Below the pieces are notes generated by a model. The model was not told the DNA's origin, did not search any database, and saw only the letters and a list, made by a program, of their open reading frames with translations. From positions 1 to 22,488 of the forward strand of contig CAZHZT010000094.1 in NCBI GenBank assembly GCA_964537285.1: a stretch of 22,488 nucleotides of DNA, written 5' to 3'. Each line of letters begins with the position of its first letter. Position 1 is the first letter of the stretch. This stretch comes from CAZHZT01 sp964537285. Lineage in GTDB: Bacteria; Bacteroidota; Bacteroidia; Chitinophagales; Saprospiraceae. Below, piece after piece: positions 9,245 through 17,005 of the stretch. A program made the translations under genes and the position numbers.

Positions 9245-9394
9245 TGTAGATGCTTGATGGGTGCATTTCATTTTGTCGCTGTTCTTTCGAAGGTGTTTTC
9301 TTTAGAGAGAGGCACACTGCCGTGTGCCTCTCTCTAAAAATAATCTCTTCTCAAGAACAGCGACAAAATGAAATGCACCCCACCAGCATCTACA
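9245..9394. repeat. Nested inverted repeat upstream of gldA
   Basis: Outer arms 9245-9286 and 9353-9394 match at 39 of 42 positions (shared block TGCATTTCATTTTGTCGCTG then TTCTT). Inside lies a perfect 17-bp stem (9301-9317 with 9322-9338; TTTAGAGAGAGGCACAC) around a TGCC loop. It lies in the divergent gap between gldA and the MORN lipoprotein. The 13-base sequence AATAAAGTCTATT occurs at 9223-9235 and again at 9395-9407, bracketing the element as a target-site duplication might. Confidence 0.85.
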
Positions 9395-9403
9395 AATAAA
9401 GTC

Positions 9404-9467
9404 TATTGCTCAAGCTTGCTTGTCGGCAATTGGAATTCCAATTGCCGACAAGCAAGCTTGAGCAATA
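9404..9467. repeat. 64-bp perfect palindrome
   Basis: Arms 9404-9435 and 9436-9467 are exact reverse complements with no spacer; the centre is TGGAATTCCA. It sits 93 bases before the MORN lipoprotein start and 225 bases from the gldA start. The perfect match with no sequence decay suggests recent formation, gene conversion between the arms or selection on structure. Together with the preceding nested repeat it fills most of the 380-base divergent gap; no clear promoter consensus was recognised there. Confidence 0.9.
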
Positions 9468-9559
9468 AAAACTCCAAAATGTTGTTGGAAACGCAAAAAA
9501 ATAACTTTTTTTGTAATCAAACAAAAGATCACAATTAAAAATCATAAAAGATTGTACGT

Positions 9560-10180
9560 ATGAAGAAGATTAGCTTACTGGCTTTCACCATTTTATTACT
9601 TTTTGGATGTCAGCCTGGTGAAAATACTTCAGGGGCCGCCTCTGCACCAGCTAGCGCTAATAGTGCTTCTGGTGATTTAATAGGATTCAATTTAACGGAT
9701 CTTGGGGGAGGCCTCCAGAAAGCAGAGCGCAAGGATCCATCTGGAAAATTACTCGAAGAAGGTTATTTATTTAATGGAAAAAGGACAGGCTCCTGGATAA
9801 GCTATCATCCCAATGACATCGAACATCGCCTGCAATCCATAACGAGCTACGTCAATGGTGTTAGAAACGGTATCGCTCTAGATTTTGACCAGCGCCTACA
9901 AATCACCTCACAATCGTATTATCAAAATGAGCTTGCGCACGGGCCGGCGTTCAAATTTGCTGCTTATGGTCGTTTCCTTGAAATCGCTGCCTTCGAAAAT
10001 GGCAAACAAGAAGGATTGTACCAAAGCTACACGAAAGAAGGAACACTAACTCAGGAGGCCAACTATAAAGCCGGCGAATTAAACGGAAAACTCAAGTACT
10101 TCAATCCGGATGGTGAAGTTACAATGGAGTATGAATATAGAAACGGGAAAAAAGTTAGCGGAGGGATCGTAGACAAGTAA
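9560..10180 (+). CDS. MORN-repeat-like lipoprotein (YwqK-like)
   Basis: This 206-residue putative lipoprotein begins MKKISLLAFTILLLFGCQPG, with a lipobox (LFGC) that predicts lipidation at Cys17. A Ser/Ala-rich linker follows, then a series of about 22-residue MORN-like units containing NG/Y/G patterns (for example FNGKRTGSWISYHPN, VNGVRNGIALDF, ENGKQEGLYQSYTKEG and GELNGKLKYFNPDGE). Proteins of this type are often labelled YwqK-family antitoxin, but a toxin partner is not visible and the lipoprotein signal argues for an envelope role. The gene is single, divergent from gldA and followed by a GTTCTTTGACA-type inverted repeat. Its function is unknown. Confidence 0.85.
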   Translation: MKKISLLAFTILLLFGCQPGENTSGAASAPASANSASGDLIGFNLTDLGGGLQKAERKDPSGKLLEEGYLFNGKRTGSWISYHPNDIEHRLQSITSYVNGVRNGIALDFDQRLQITSQSYYQNELAHGPAFKFAAYGRFLEIAAFENGKQEGLYQSYTKEGTLTQEANYKAGELNGKLKYFNPDGEVTMEYEYRNGKKVSGGIVDK

Positions 10181-10249
10181 ATCTACCCGTTAATTTAGTT
10201 AATTAATTTGGCCAGTTGCCACTTTTACCGTATTTTGAGTAAATTTTTC

Positions 10250-10359
10250 GTTCGTTGACAAATTGTGTGGAACTTCAAAATAATAAAACCTGAATGCCCT
10301 GGTGGCTGAAGGGGTTATCATTTTTAAACTTCATTTTATCACAATTTATGTTAAAGAAC
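10250..10359 (+). repeat. GTTCTTTGACA-family inverted repeat, copy 2
   Basis: The left arm (10250-10290) starts GTTCGTTGACAAATTGTGTGG and continues AACTTCAAAATAATAAAACC. The right arm (10311-10359) is the longer arm type in reverse complement (ATTTATGTTAAAGAACC at its end). The 20-base core TGAATGCCCTGGTGGCTGAA (10291-10310) matches the core of the copy at 21832-21941 at 19 of 20 positions, but in reverse complement. Arm divergence makes this the most degraded full copy. It lies in the 307-base gap between the lipoprotein and helicase-like genes. Confidence 0.8.
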
Positions 10360-10372
10360 CAATTTTTTATGT

Positions 10373-10449
10373 GGGAAACATATTGCAGTTAACGGGAAAC
10401 GGATAAGGGTTATCGGATAAATCAAGCTGTTTCCCCTTAACTGTTTCCT
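10373..10449. repeat. Imperfect inverted repeat upstream of the helicase-like gene
   Basis: CAGTTAACGGGAAAC (10386-10400) is complementary to GTTTCCCCTTAACTG (10429-10443) at 14 of 15 positions. Outside this, GGGAAACA (10373-10380) pairs with TGTTTCC (10442-10448). The loop region holds ATAAGGGTTAT, itself a small palindrome. It begins 14 bases after the previous element and ends 38 bases before the helicase-like ATG, so it could be in the 5' leader. It might be an operator or attenuator; there is no direct evidence. Confidence 0.6.
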
Positions 10450-10487
10450 GCATAAAACTCCATTTATTAATAGAGAACATAAGGAAG

Positions 10488-13400
10488 ATGGATCAAAAGC
10501 CTTCACTTATTCAAACATTCTTGGATAAGGTAGAGGATGTTTTGCTAGAATCAGCTTATATCAATGCTTTTCTGGGGAGCAGTGATATTGTGGATATTTG
10601 TGCTATAGACATCGATGAAAAACAAACTGGCCAACGTTGGATACAGCAGCTATTAAATAGCGCGGACGCTGAAGTGGAAATCTCTGCCACTCCTTCTAAA
10701 GTAGATAAACTAAGACAAATCTACTTCGAAGCCAAAAATATTGAACGTTTCAAAGGTTACCGCTCATTGGGTTTTGGATATCCTATGCTGATTGTTCCCA
10801 ATAAGGACAACCCCTTCTTACCTAAAGCCGTACCACTTTTCATCTGGTCAGTAAATCTAATCCCCAGCCCTAACAGACTGGACAACTGGCACTTAAAGCA
10901 CAGAGCTGATAAAGTTGTAAAGTTAAATCCTTTTCTGGCTTCTCAATTTCCAAAACTCTTTCCCGAGAGCAGAATCGAAGCTTTTCAAAAGGCTATTCAT
11001 AAATTTAAGCAGGATCAATCCTTTGATCCATTGCTGGAATTGTTGGTTCAATTGGGAGAAGAAGCACAATTGGACTATGTTCCTCCCGAAGAGAGGATCG
11101 CTTCCGTCCCCTCCCCTAGCCAGGCACTTTTACTGGCAGAAAAGAGATCTATTTTCTGGTCGGGAGTGCTAGCAATTTTCCCGGTTCAACCTTTTAAACT
11201 AATTAGTTATTATCAAAATCAGTTAGTTGAATTATCAGACAAGCCTTTCACAGAACTTGAGAAGCACTTGTCTTCCAGCAAAAAAAACAATGCGGGGCAT
11301 CCGTTTGGCTTCTATGTAAATGATAACCAACAGGAAAGGGTGTTCCGCTCCGCCCGGTCTCATGAAATTACTTTTGTAAGCGGAGCCTCAGGAAGCGGCA
11401 AAAAACATACATTAGCTAATATTATTTCGAATGCGCTTTCAAATAATGAAAAGTGTTTGATTCTATCGGAAGAAGTGCAGGTCCTCAAGGATATTTTTTC
11501 GATGCTAACGGATATGCGCCTATCTCTTTTGCTTTTTTTATTGCAGGATATCAACTATGACAAGGTTTTATTCCTTGAAAAATTGAGACGTGCGGTAGAA
11601 AATCAAAAAAGACCTGGCGAGTTTAATCAGGAATCCTTTGACCTCATCCTCTCCCGATGCCTGCGTAATTTTCAAAAACTGGATACTGCTTTTAATGCTG
11701 TTAATGGAAATATTTTTGGTACCTACAGCTGGACGGAGACGGTTGGAAAATTTCTGAAAAGCAATAAAATTGAAGGGAAAGAGCTACTCGGCAGCCAGCT
11801 TAACCCAAGTGATTTTGTGTTTACTTTTAGCGAATATGAAATGCTTAAAGAAGCCATTACTAAAAGTAAACCACTATATGAAAAAATAAATACCCTTAAG
11901 CATCCATTATCTGATTTACACCCTTCTATTTTTTCAGCTTATTCTCAAACTGAGGCTCATGCACACATCATTGAAAAGCTCGACGAATTCAAACGGAATA
12001 CCACATTTCTTCAACATCGTTACATCAGAAAGCTAGATGCCTACTCCGAAAAACTAACCCGGCATTACGAGGATCACTACAATGAATTGTGGCAAATCCT
12101 GACCAATATCAAAGAAAATATAGAAGACTTTAAAAATAAATATGGGCCTGATTTTATCGAATCAGGCGTAGTAACCAATAGTAAACTCCATTTCTACGGC
12201 GTTTTTTCCAATAAACACAAAAATATCCTGCAGGCCAAAGACCAAATCGGCCAGGAATTTAGTGAACTGCATAAGCATTACTCAGAAAGACAATATTTTG
12301 ATTATCGCTTCCCTCCTTCGAGTGAAGGGAAAAATATAAAAAGGATCGTCCAAACCCTGGAAGATTTCGAAAAAACACTCCAGCATTGGTACCAAAAACT
12401 TCCATTGATTATTCAGGAAGAAGTACATCGCTTAAGCAGCAAAACGGTTCATGTAGACCTGGATTACTACGAACAAATAAAGGAGCTGGAGTACGCCCTT
12501 GATTTGCTGGTGGAAGAGATTAATAATTCTAACCTATTTAACCAGCCGCTGCAGAATAATATGCTAACAATTCCGAAAAGGCAGCAGTTTGTAGAGGAAA
12601 TCATTGAAAAAATCGAACTCACACATTTCAATCTCAGAGATTTTGAAGATTATTACCACTGGCAAAAAAACTGGCTTTCCCTTGGAGAGATCTCTCAAAA
12701 GCTGATTCGGGCACTGGCAAAAGTTAAACCCAAAAACTGGCTGGCTGCTTTTGAAAGCTGGTATTTTCATAACCGCTTAACACTCGACTATCAAAGCAGT
12801 TTGCCAAGTGATGATCAATTGCTTGAGACTTTTGTAGAAACCTATAATTTACTCCGTCAAGAGCTCCCTAATCAGATCGTTGATAATTATTTAAAAGAAT
12901 TTACCATAAGTTCCCGAGCGTTGAAAAGGCAGCGGAAGGATCAATATGCTATGCTATTTGGTAAAAATAATTTAAAAACGGCTCAGAATGTTTCTCTGGA
13001 AGAAATCATTTCTACCAATATTGAAAGCATTACAGATACCATACCGGCATTCCTAACAACTCCGTCCATCGCTACGCAGGTTTTCCTAAACGGAGAGACT
13101 AGCCCAATTTTTGATTATTTATTGATCGACGAAGCTTCTGAACTCTCGCTTGAAAGCATTTACCCGCTTTTAGATATTGCCAAACATACCATCGCCTTTG
13201 GAGAACATGAACTTCCCGGAGAACATCCACAAAAACTTAACTTGCAGGACTATTTCCAGCAGTTAGGAGGGAAAACACTCGAATTAAACCATCTTCACCT
13301 TAAGGTACCTAACCATCTTCAAACCTTATACCAGGCGGCATTCTCCCCTAAATACCCTGAAGGCACCTTGAAAACCATTAATTTCTCTTCAGATGAGCTA

Positions 13401-14354
13401 AAATTATTTAAAAATGAAAACCGCTACGACGAAGAGAGTTCAACTAATGAAGAAGAAGCAAACTTAATCATCAAAGCTCTCAATGAAATAAAACTAACCA
13501 AGCACAAAACATTTCCTTCGGTAACAATTGCTTGCTTTACGCAAGAACAAAGAAACCTGATCGCAGATTCTATTCTCAAAATCAAGCAGCGTCGGTCACC
13601 TGGTAGCGAGCGCATTCGCCAACTGGAACGGAATGGCTTAATTATCGTTCATGTAGATGAACTGCATGGCTATAAAAGTGATATTTTAATGCTTTCCACC
13701 ACCTTTGGGTCTGTAAATCTGAAAGGAGATCTTAGCCCGGACATATTCTGGCTAAACACTCATGAGGGCTATAAAGCTATGCGGTCGGTTTTATCCTGTA
13801 CAACCCAGGAATTATGGATTTTCACTGCGCTCAGTGAAAAACACATCGATGCACTTTATTCTAACTGGAACAAATTTGGGACTGCCCTTCTGGCTGCTAT
13901 CATTAAATACGCTCAAGCGGTTGAAGATAAAGACCAGGAACTGCCTTTTGCTATTCTGGAACAAATTATTCAAACCAGAAAGCCTCAGAAATACTACACT
14001 AAAAACTCCCTGTTTATTGAAGAAGTTGCCGAAGCACTTAAGCCTTATCTGGGAGAAGGCAGAGTGAGCACAGAAGAGAGTTTCGGTGACTTAAAACTAC
14101 CACTGGTCATCAGCTCTAATCATGTAAACAATCCTCCTTTGGTTGTTATTGCTGATGGCTTTTTCTTTAAAAATGGGCCGGGAGCTTTTCTATGGGAGGA
14201 TGAAATAAGGAAAACCTTGAAAAAAGCTGGCTATCAAATTTACACTACCTGGTCGAGTAACTGGTGGAAAAACCCGACTCAGGAAGCTAGAAAGATAGCA
14301 AGTATTATCATTAAGCAAGACAGCCTCTATAAACCTGTTTCAAAAGAAGCGTGA
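10488..14354 (+). CDS. SF1 (DNA2/NAM7-type) helicase-like protein with degenerate motifs and a C-terminal MTES/Vsr-like domain
   Basis: This 1288-residue protein has the layout of large DNA2/NAM7-type helicases. The N-terminal region resembles DUF4011-type proteins (about 75-160). A P-loop lies at 299-308, a long helical and probably coiled-coil middle at about 470-830, the second ATPase half at about 860-1130, and a C-terminal segment like the MTES_1575/Vsr-type nuclease tail (ADGFFF... then TTWSSNWWKNP) at about 1208-1275. Every key motif is altered. Walker A is GASGSGKK, with Lys306 where Ser/Thr is normal. Motif II is DEASE (881-885), with the DE pair kept. Motif III is GEHELP instead of GD.QLP (905-910). 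Motif V is VDELHGYKSD instead of VD.FQG.E.D (1056-1065). Motif VI has Thr1106 where the TRA arginine is expected. The nuclease signature lacks the Glu of ECDG. The frame is intact over 3.9 kb, so it is maintained, probably as a non-helicase ATP/DNA-binding or scaffold protein. wbqC overlaps its stop codon. Confidence 0.72.
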   Translation: MDQKPSLIQTFLDKVEDVLLESAYINAFLGSSDIVDICAIDIDEKQTGQRWIQQLLNSADAEVEISATPSKVDKLRQIYFEAKNIERFKGYRSLGFGYPMLIVPNKDNPFLPKAVPLFIWSVNLIPSPNRLDNWHLKHRADKVVKLNPFLASQFPKLFPESRIEAFQKAIHKFKQDQSFDPLLELLVQLGEEAQLDYVPPEERIASVPSPSQALLLAEKRSIFWSGVLAIFPVQPFKLISYYQNQLVELSDKPFTELEKHLSSSKKNNAGHPFGFYVNDNQQERVFRSARSHEITFVSGASGSGKKHTLANIISNALSNNEKCLILSEEVQVLKDIFSMLTDMRLSLLLFLLQDINYDKVLFLEKLRRAVENQKRPGEFNQESFDLILSRCLRNFQKLDTAFNAVNGNIFGTYSWTETVGKFLKSNKIEGKELLGSQLNPSDFVFTFSEYEMLKEAITKSKPLYEKINTLKHPLSDLHPSIFSAYSQTEAHAHIIEKLDEFKRNTTFLQHRYIRKLDAYSEKLTRHYEDHYNELWQILTNIKENIEDFKNKYGPDFIESGVVTNSKLHFYGVFSNKHKNILQAKDQIGQEFSELHKHYSERQYFDYRFPPSSEGKNIKRIVQTLEDFEKTLQHWYQKLPLIIQEEVHRLSSKTVHVDLDYYEQIKELEYALDLLVEEINNSNLFNQPLQNNMLTIPKRQQFVEEIIEKIELTHFNLRDFEDYYHWQKNWLSLGEISQKLIRALAKVKPKNWLAAFESWYFHNRLTLDYQSSLPSDDQLLETFVETYNLLRQELPNQIVDNYLKEFTISSRALKRQRKDQYAMLFGKNNLKTAQNVSLEEIISTNIESITDTIPAFLTTPSIATQVFLNGETSPIFDYLLIDEASELSLESIYPLLDIAKHTIAFGEHELPGEHPQKLNLQDYFQQLGGKTLELNHLHLKVPNHLQTLYQAAFSPKYPEGTLKTINFSSDELKLFKNENRYDEESSTNEEEANLIIKALNEIKLTKHKTFPSVTIACFTQEQRNLIADSILKIKQRRSPGSERIRQLERNGLIIVHVDELHGYKSDILMLSTTFGSVNLKGDLSPDIFWLNTHEGYKAMRSVLSCTTQELWIFTALSEKHIDALYSNWNKFGTALLAAIIKYAQAVEDKDQELPFAILEQIIQTRKPQKYYTKNSLFIEEVAEALKPYLGEGRVSTEESFGDLKLPLVISSNHVNNPPLVVIADGFFFKNGPGAFLWEDEIRKTLKKAGYQIYTTWSSNWWKNPTQEARKIASIIIKQDSLYKPVSKEA

Positions 14355-15001
14355 ATTTGAACCAAGCTGATTCCAGTCTGCTTATTGAGTTGCACTATTT
14401 GCCTTCAATTGCTTATTGTGCCTTGCTCTACAAGTACAGACGTGTCACTATAGAGCAGTTTGAACATTATAACAAACGAAGTTACCGAAACCGGTCTCAC
14501 ATTGGCTCTTCCAATGGTATGCAAAGGCTTTCAATACCTTTAATGAAGGGTAAAAACCAACAACAAAGCATTAAGGACGTCAGCATATCCTACGATCAGG
14601 ATTGGCCAACCCAGCACTGGAGAAGCATCATAAGTGCTTATGGCAATTCTCCATACTTCCAGGATTACGGTCCTTACTTTGAACCATTATTCACTGAAAA
14701 GCCATTGAAACTCTTTGATTTCAATTTATTATGCCTGAAAACGGTCATCGAAGCATTGAATATTGAGGTTCAAATTGAATTCACAGCTCATTATGAGCCA
14801 TATCCTTCATCATTTCACATAGATTATCGAAACCAATTGCTTCCGCATGTACCGATCGAAGAAAGCACCTCTCTGCAGCTTCCGAAGTATAGGCAGATTT
14901 TCGAGGAAAAAACAGGCTTTATCTCTAATTTGAGTATATTGGACCTGATATTTTGCACAGGCCCGGAAGCAGTGTTACTTTTGCATGATTGTTTTCATTA
15001 A
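14351..15001 (+). CDS. WbqC family protein
   Basis: This 216-residue cytoplasmic protein is recognised as WbqC-like from the N-terminal ELHYLPSIAYCALLYKY block, then YRNRSHIGSSNGMQRLSIPL and QHWRSIISAYGNSPYFQDYGP, all characteristic of the family. Its start is GTG at 14351, overlapping the helicase-like stop by 4 bases (GTGA), which implies translational coupling. WbqC homologues occur in polysaccharide/O-antigen loci and are very common in Bacteroidota, but their reaction is not established. No glycosyltransferase or other sugar gene is nearby, so the coupling to a helicase-like gene is unusual. A GTTCTTTGACA-type inverted repeat begins 9 bases after its stop. Confidence 0.87.
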   Translation: MNLNQADSSLLIELHYLPSIAYCALLYKYRRVTIEQFEHYNKRSYRNRSHIGSSNGMQRLSIPLMKGKNQQQSIKDVSISYDQDWPTQHWRSIISAYGNSPYFQDYGPYFEPLFTEKPLKLFDFNLLCLKTVIEALNIEVQIEFTAHYEPYPSSFHIDYRNQLLPHVPIEESTSLQLPKYRQIFEEKTGFISNLSILDLIFCTGPEAVLLLHDCFH

Positions 15002-15010
15002 CAACTTATA

Positions 15011-15111
15011 GTTCTTTGACATAAATTGTGGAAAATGGAACTTCAAACATGAGTCATCCCGGTTTTTCGGGATGACTCATGTTTGAAGTTCCACACAATT
15101 TGTCAAAGAAC
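15011..15111 (-). repeat. GTTCTTTGACA-family inverted repeat, copy 3
   Basis: The left arm 15011-15061 has the long arm type (GTTCTTTGACATAAATTGTG, then GAAAATGGAACTTC). The right arm 15068-15111 has the short type (reads TTTGTCAAAGAAC at its end). In orientation it is therefore reversed relative to the copies near 10250 and 21832. The core stem ACATGAGTCATCCCG with CGGGATGACTCATGT closes on GTTTTT. It separates wbqC from the dynamin-like gene; the open frame of the latter extends into it, but the true start lies beyond it. It may act as a terminator or processing site. Confidence 0.88.
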
Positions 15112-15127
15112 GCAACTTATTTATAGA

Positions 15128-16867
15128 ATGAGTAATATCCTTGATCAGGAAATCCTTATACTTAAAGGGAAAACGGATGAAGCAGTAAAAACCCTTCACC
15201 ACCTGGCTTTTGCTATTGGAAGCGAGGAACTAATACAAATAGTAAGCGATCTTAGAAACAGAATCAATGAGCCGTTCATGTTTGTCATTGTAGGCGAAGT
15301 AAAATCTGGCAAAAGCAGCTTTATCAACGCTTTGCTGGAAAGCACTGACCCCATCTGCGAAGTAGGCCCCCAACCAATTACAGATACCATTCAACAAATT
15401 CTTTTTGGAGAAAAAGAAAGCGTAAATGTGATCAACGCTTATTTAAAAAAGATTTTCCGGCCAATTGATATTCTCAAAGAAATTGCCATCGTCGATACGC
15501 CTGGAACCAACAGTATCATCGATCAGCACCAAGAAATTACCGAGCGCTTCATCCCCGCCTCCGACCTGATCGTTTTTGTTTTTGAAGCCAAAAACCCTTA
15601 CCGACAATCTGCCTGGGAATTCTTCGATTATATCCATAAAGACTGGCAGAAGAAAATCATCTTCGTTCTACAACAAAAAGACCTTTTGGATGACAAAGAT
15701 CTGGGAACAAACTTGAAAGGCGTCGTTGATCAGGCAATTAAAAAAGGCATACAAAACCCTAATGTATTTGCCGTTTCTGCCAAAATAGAACTGGAAAGCG
15801 GCGATGATCATCGCAGTGGCTTTGCCGAAGTCAGGGAGTTTGTAAAAAACAACATCACCGGAGGGAAAGCCCCCGTGCTCAAACTGCAAAATAACCTTCA
15901 AACATCCATGAATATAAGTAAAAAAATCCGGGAAGGCATGGATGTCAGAAAAGCTCAACTTGACGCAGATCAACATTTCAGGCAGGATATTCAAAACACG
16001 CTGGACAGACAGGAGGAACAAATCCGCCATCAGGTAGGCAGCATGACGGAGAATATTGTTGCCGTATATGATAACCAAACATACAAGATTGAAAAGGAAT
16101 TAAAGGATGGATTGTCTTTTTTCACCCTGGTCAGAAGATCTATTCAATCTATCTTCTCTAAAAAAACGTCTGCCAAAGAATGGCTGGATGAACTCGCTAA
16201 AACCTTGGAGCATGATCTAAATGATAAACTCAATTCCACTCTCCATTCAGGGGTAAGCGATCTTGCAAATAGCATTCAACAAATGGTAAGCATCATCGAC
16301 CTGAAAATAAAAGATAACAAAACGATATTAAAGACGAACAGTGAGTTGTTCAGTGATATTGCAGAAAGGCGTAAACAGGTTATTTCAGAGCTTGAAGGCA
16401 GTTTTAATGAATTTTTAAAGCGCAATGAGAACTTCACTAATAAGGAACTCTTTCCCGACAAACAAACGCTGTCCCCTAATATTGTTACAGGCAGTGGGAT
16501 TGCCATAATTGGTGTTGTACTAACGGCAGTTACTAATGGGATGGTATTCGATATTACCGGCGGCGTACTAACGGCTATAGGTCTTCTGTTTGCAGGTATT
16601 TCTTCGGGTTCAAAACGAAGAAAGATCATCAATACCTATCAAGCCGAAATTGCTAAGGGAAGAATACAGATTGAAAAGGAAGTTAAAGGAAAGCTCGAAC
16701 TTTATGTATCGGCTATTAAAGAAAAAATTGATGGAAATTTCGTAGATTTTGATGCCTTACTGAAAGATGAATCCGCTCAGATTCAGAAAATTGAAAACCA
16801 ATACGAGCAAGTGAAAGGAGAGCTTAATGAGCTTTCTGAACAAATTAATAAATATGTGATTTGGTAA
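15128..16867 (+). CDS. Bacterial dynamin-like GTPase
   Basis: This 579-residue dynamin-family GTPase starts at the ATG 15128 (MSNILDQEIL), not at the in-frame codon at 15083, which lies inside an inverted-repeat arm. Motifs: G1 GEVKSGKS at residues 56-63; a G2 threonine probably in the PITDT segment (about 84-87); G3 DTPG at 123-126; an atypical G4 QQKD at 182-185 in place of TKxD; and G5 SAK at 217-219. Long helical stalk-like regions follow (about 255-450). A hydrophobic hairpin at about 451-492 (GSGIAIIGVVLTAV then GGVLTAIGLLFAGI) resembles the membrane paddle of bacterial dynamin-like proteins, and a C-terminal helix region closes the protein. The family remodels or repairs membranes, and some members act in stress or phage defence. 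It lies 126 bases after wbqC and may belong to the same transcript. Confidence 0.87.
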   Translation: MSNILDQEILILKGKTDEAVKTLHHLAFAIGSEELIQIVSDLRNRINEPFMFVIVGEVKSGKSSFINALLESTDPICEVGPQPITDTIQQILFGEKESVNVINAYLKKIFRPIDILKEIAIVDTPGTNSIIDQHQEITERFIPASDLIVFVFEAKNPYRQSAWEFFDYIHKDWQKKIIFVLQQKDLLDDKDLGTNLKGVVDQAIKKGIQNPNVFAVSAKIELESGDDHRSGFAEVREFVKNNITGGKAPVLKLQNNLQTSMNISKKIREGMDVRKAQLDADQHFRQDIQNTLDRQEEQIRHQVGSMTENIVAVYDNQTYKIEKELKDGLSFFTLVRRSIQSIFSKKTSAKEWLDELAKTLEHDLNDKLNSTLHSGVSDLANSIQQMVSIIDLKIKDNKTILKTNSELFSDIAERRKQVISELEGSFNEFLKRNENFTNKELFPDKQTLSPNIVTGSGIAIIGVVLTAVTNGMVFDITGGVLTAIGLLFAGISSGSKRRKIINTYQAEIAKGRIQIEKEVKGKLELYVSAIKEKIDGNFVDFDALLKDESAQIQKIENQYEQVKGELNELSEQINKYVIW

Positions 16868-16883
16868 TATTGGCTACTTGATT

Positions 16884-16959
16884 TAATATTGGAGTGAAAT
16901 GTAAACTCAATAAAATTACTTTTTCCAGAGTATTGAGTTTACATTTCACTCTAATATTA
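16884..16959. terminator. Hairpin after the dynamin-like gene (29-bp arms)
   Basis: Arms 16884-16912 and 16931-16959 match at 28 of 29 positions; the single difference is tolerated as a G-U pair in RNA. The loop is 18 bases and contains TTTTT. Weaker complementarity continues outward (TTGGCTACTTG against CAAGTGGGCCAA). It starts 17 bases after the GTPase stop and ends 46 bases before lpdA. It is a likely terminator or mRNA 3'-end stabiliser. No strong U-run follows, so the mechanism is uncertain. Confidence 0.7.
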
Positions 16960-17005
16960 GGCCAAGTGGGCCAAATAGTCTTTGTATAAATAAAAAACTT
17001 TCATA

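Noticed and set aside
9560..10180. Toxin-antitoxin antitoxin (YwqK label) for the MORN-like gene
   Set aside because: No toxin gene is adjacent and the protein has a lipoprotein signal, so the antitoxin label is not supported here.
15083..15127. N-terminal extension of the dynamin-like GTPase
   Set aside because: It is encoded by the arm of the 15011-15111 repeat; the next ATG gives a normal family N-terminus.
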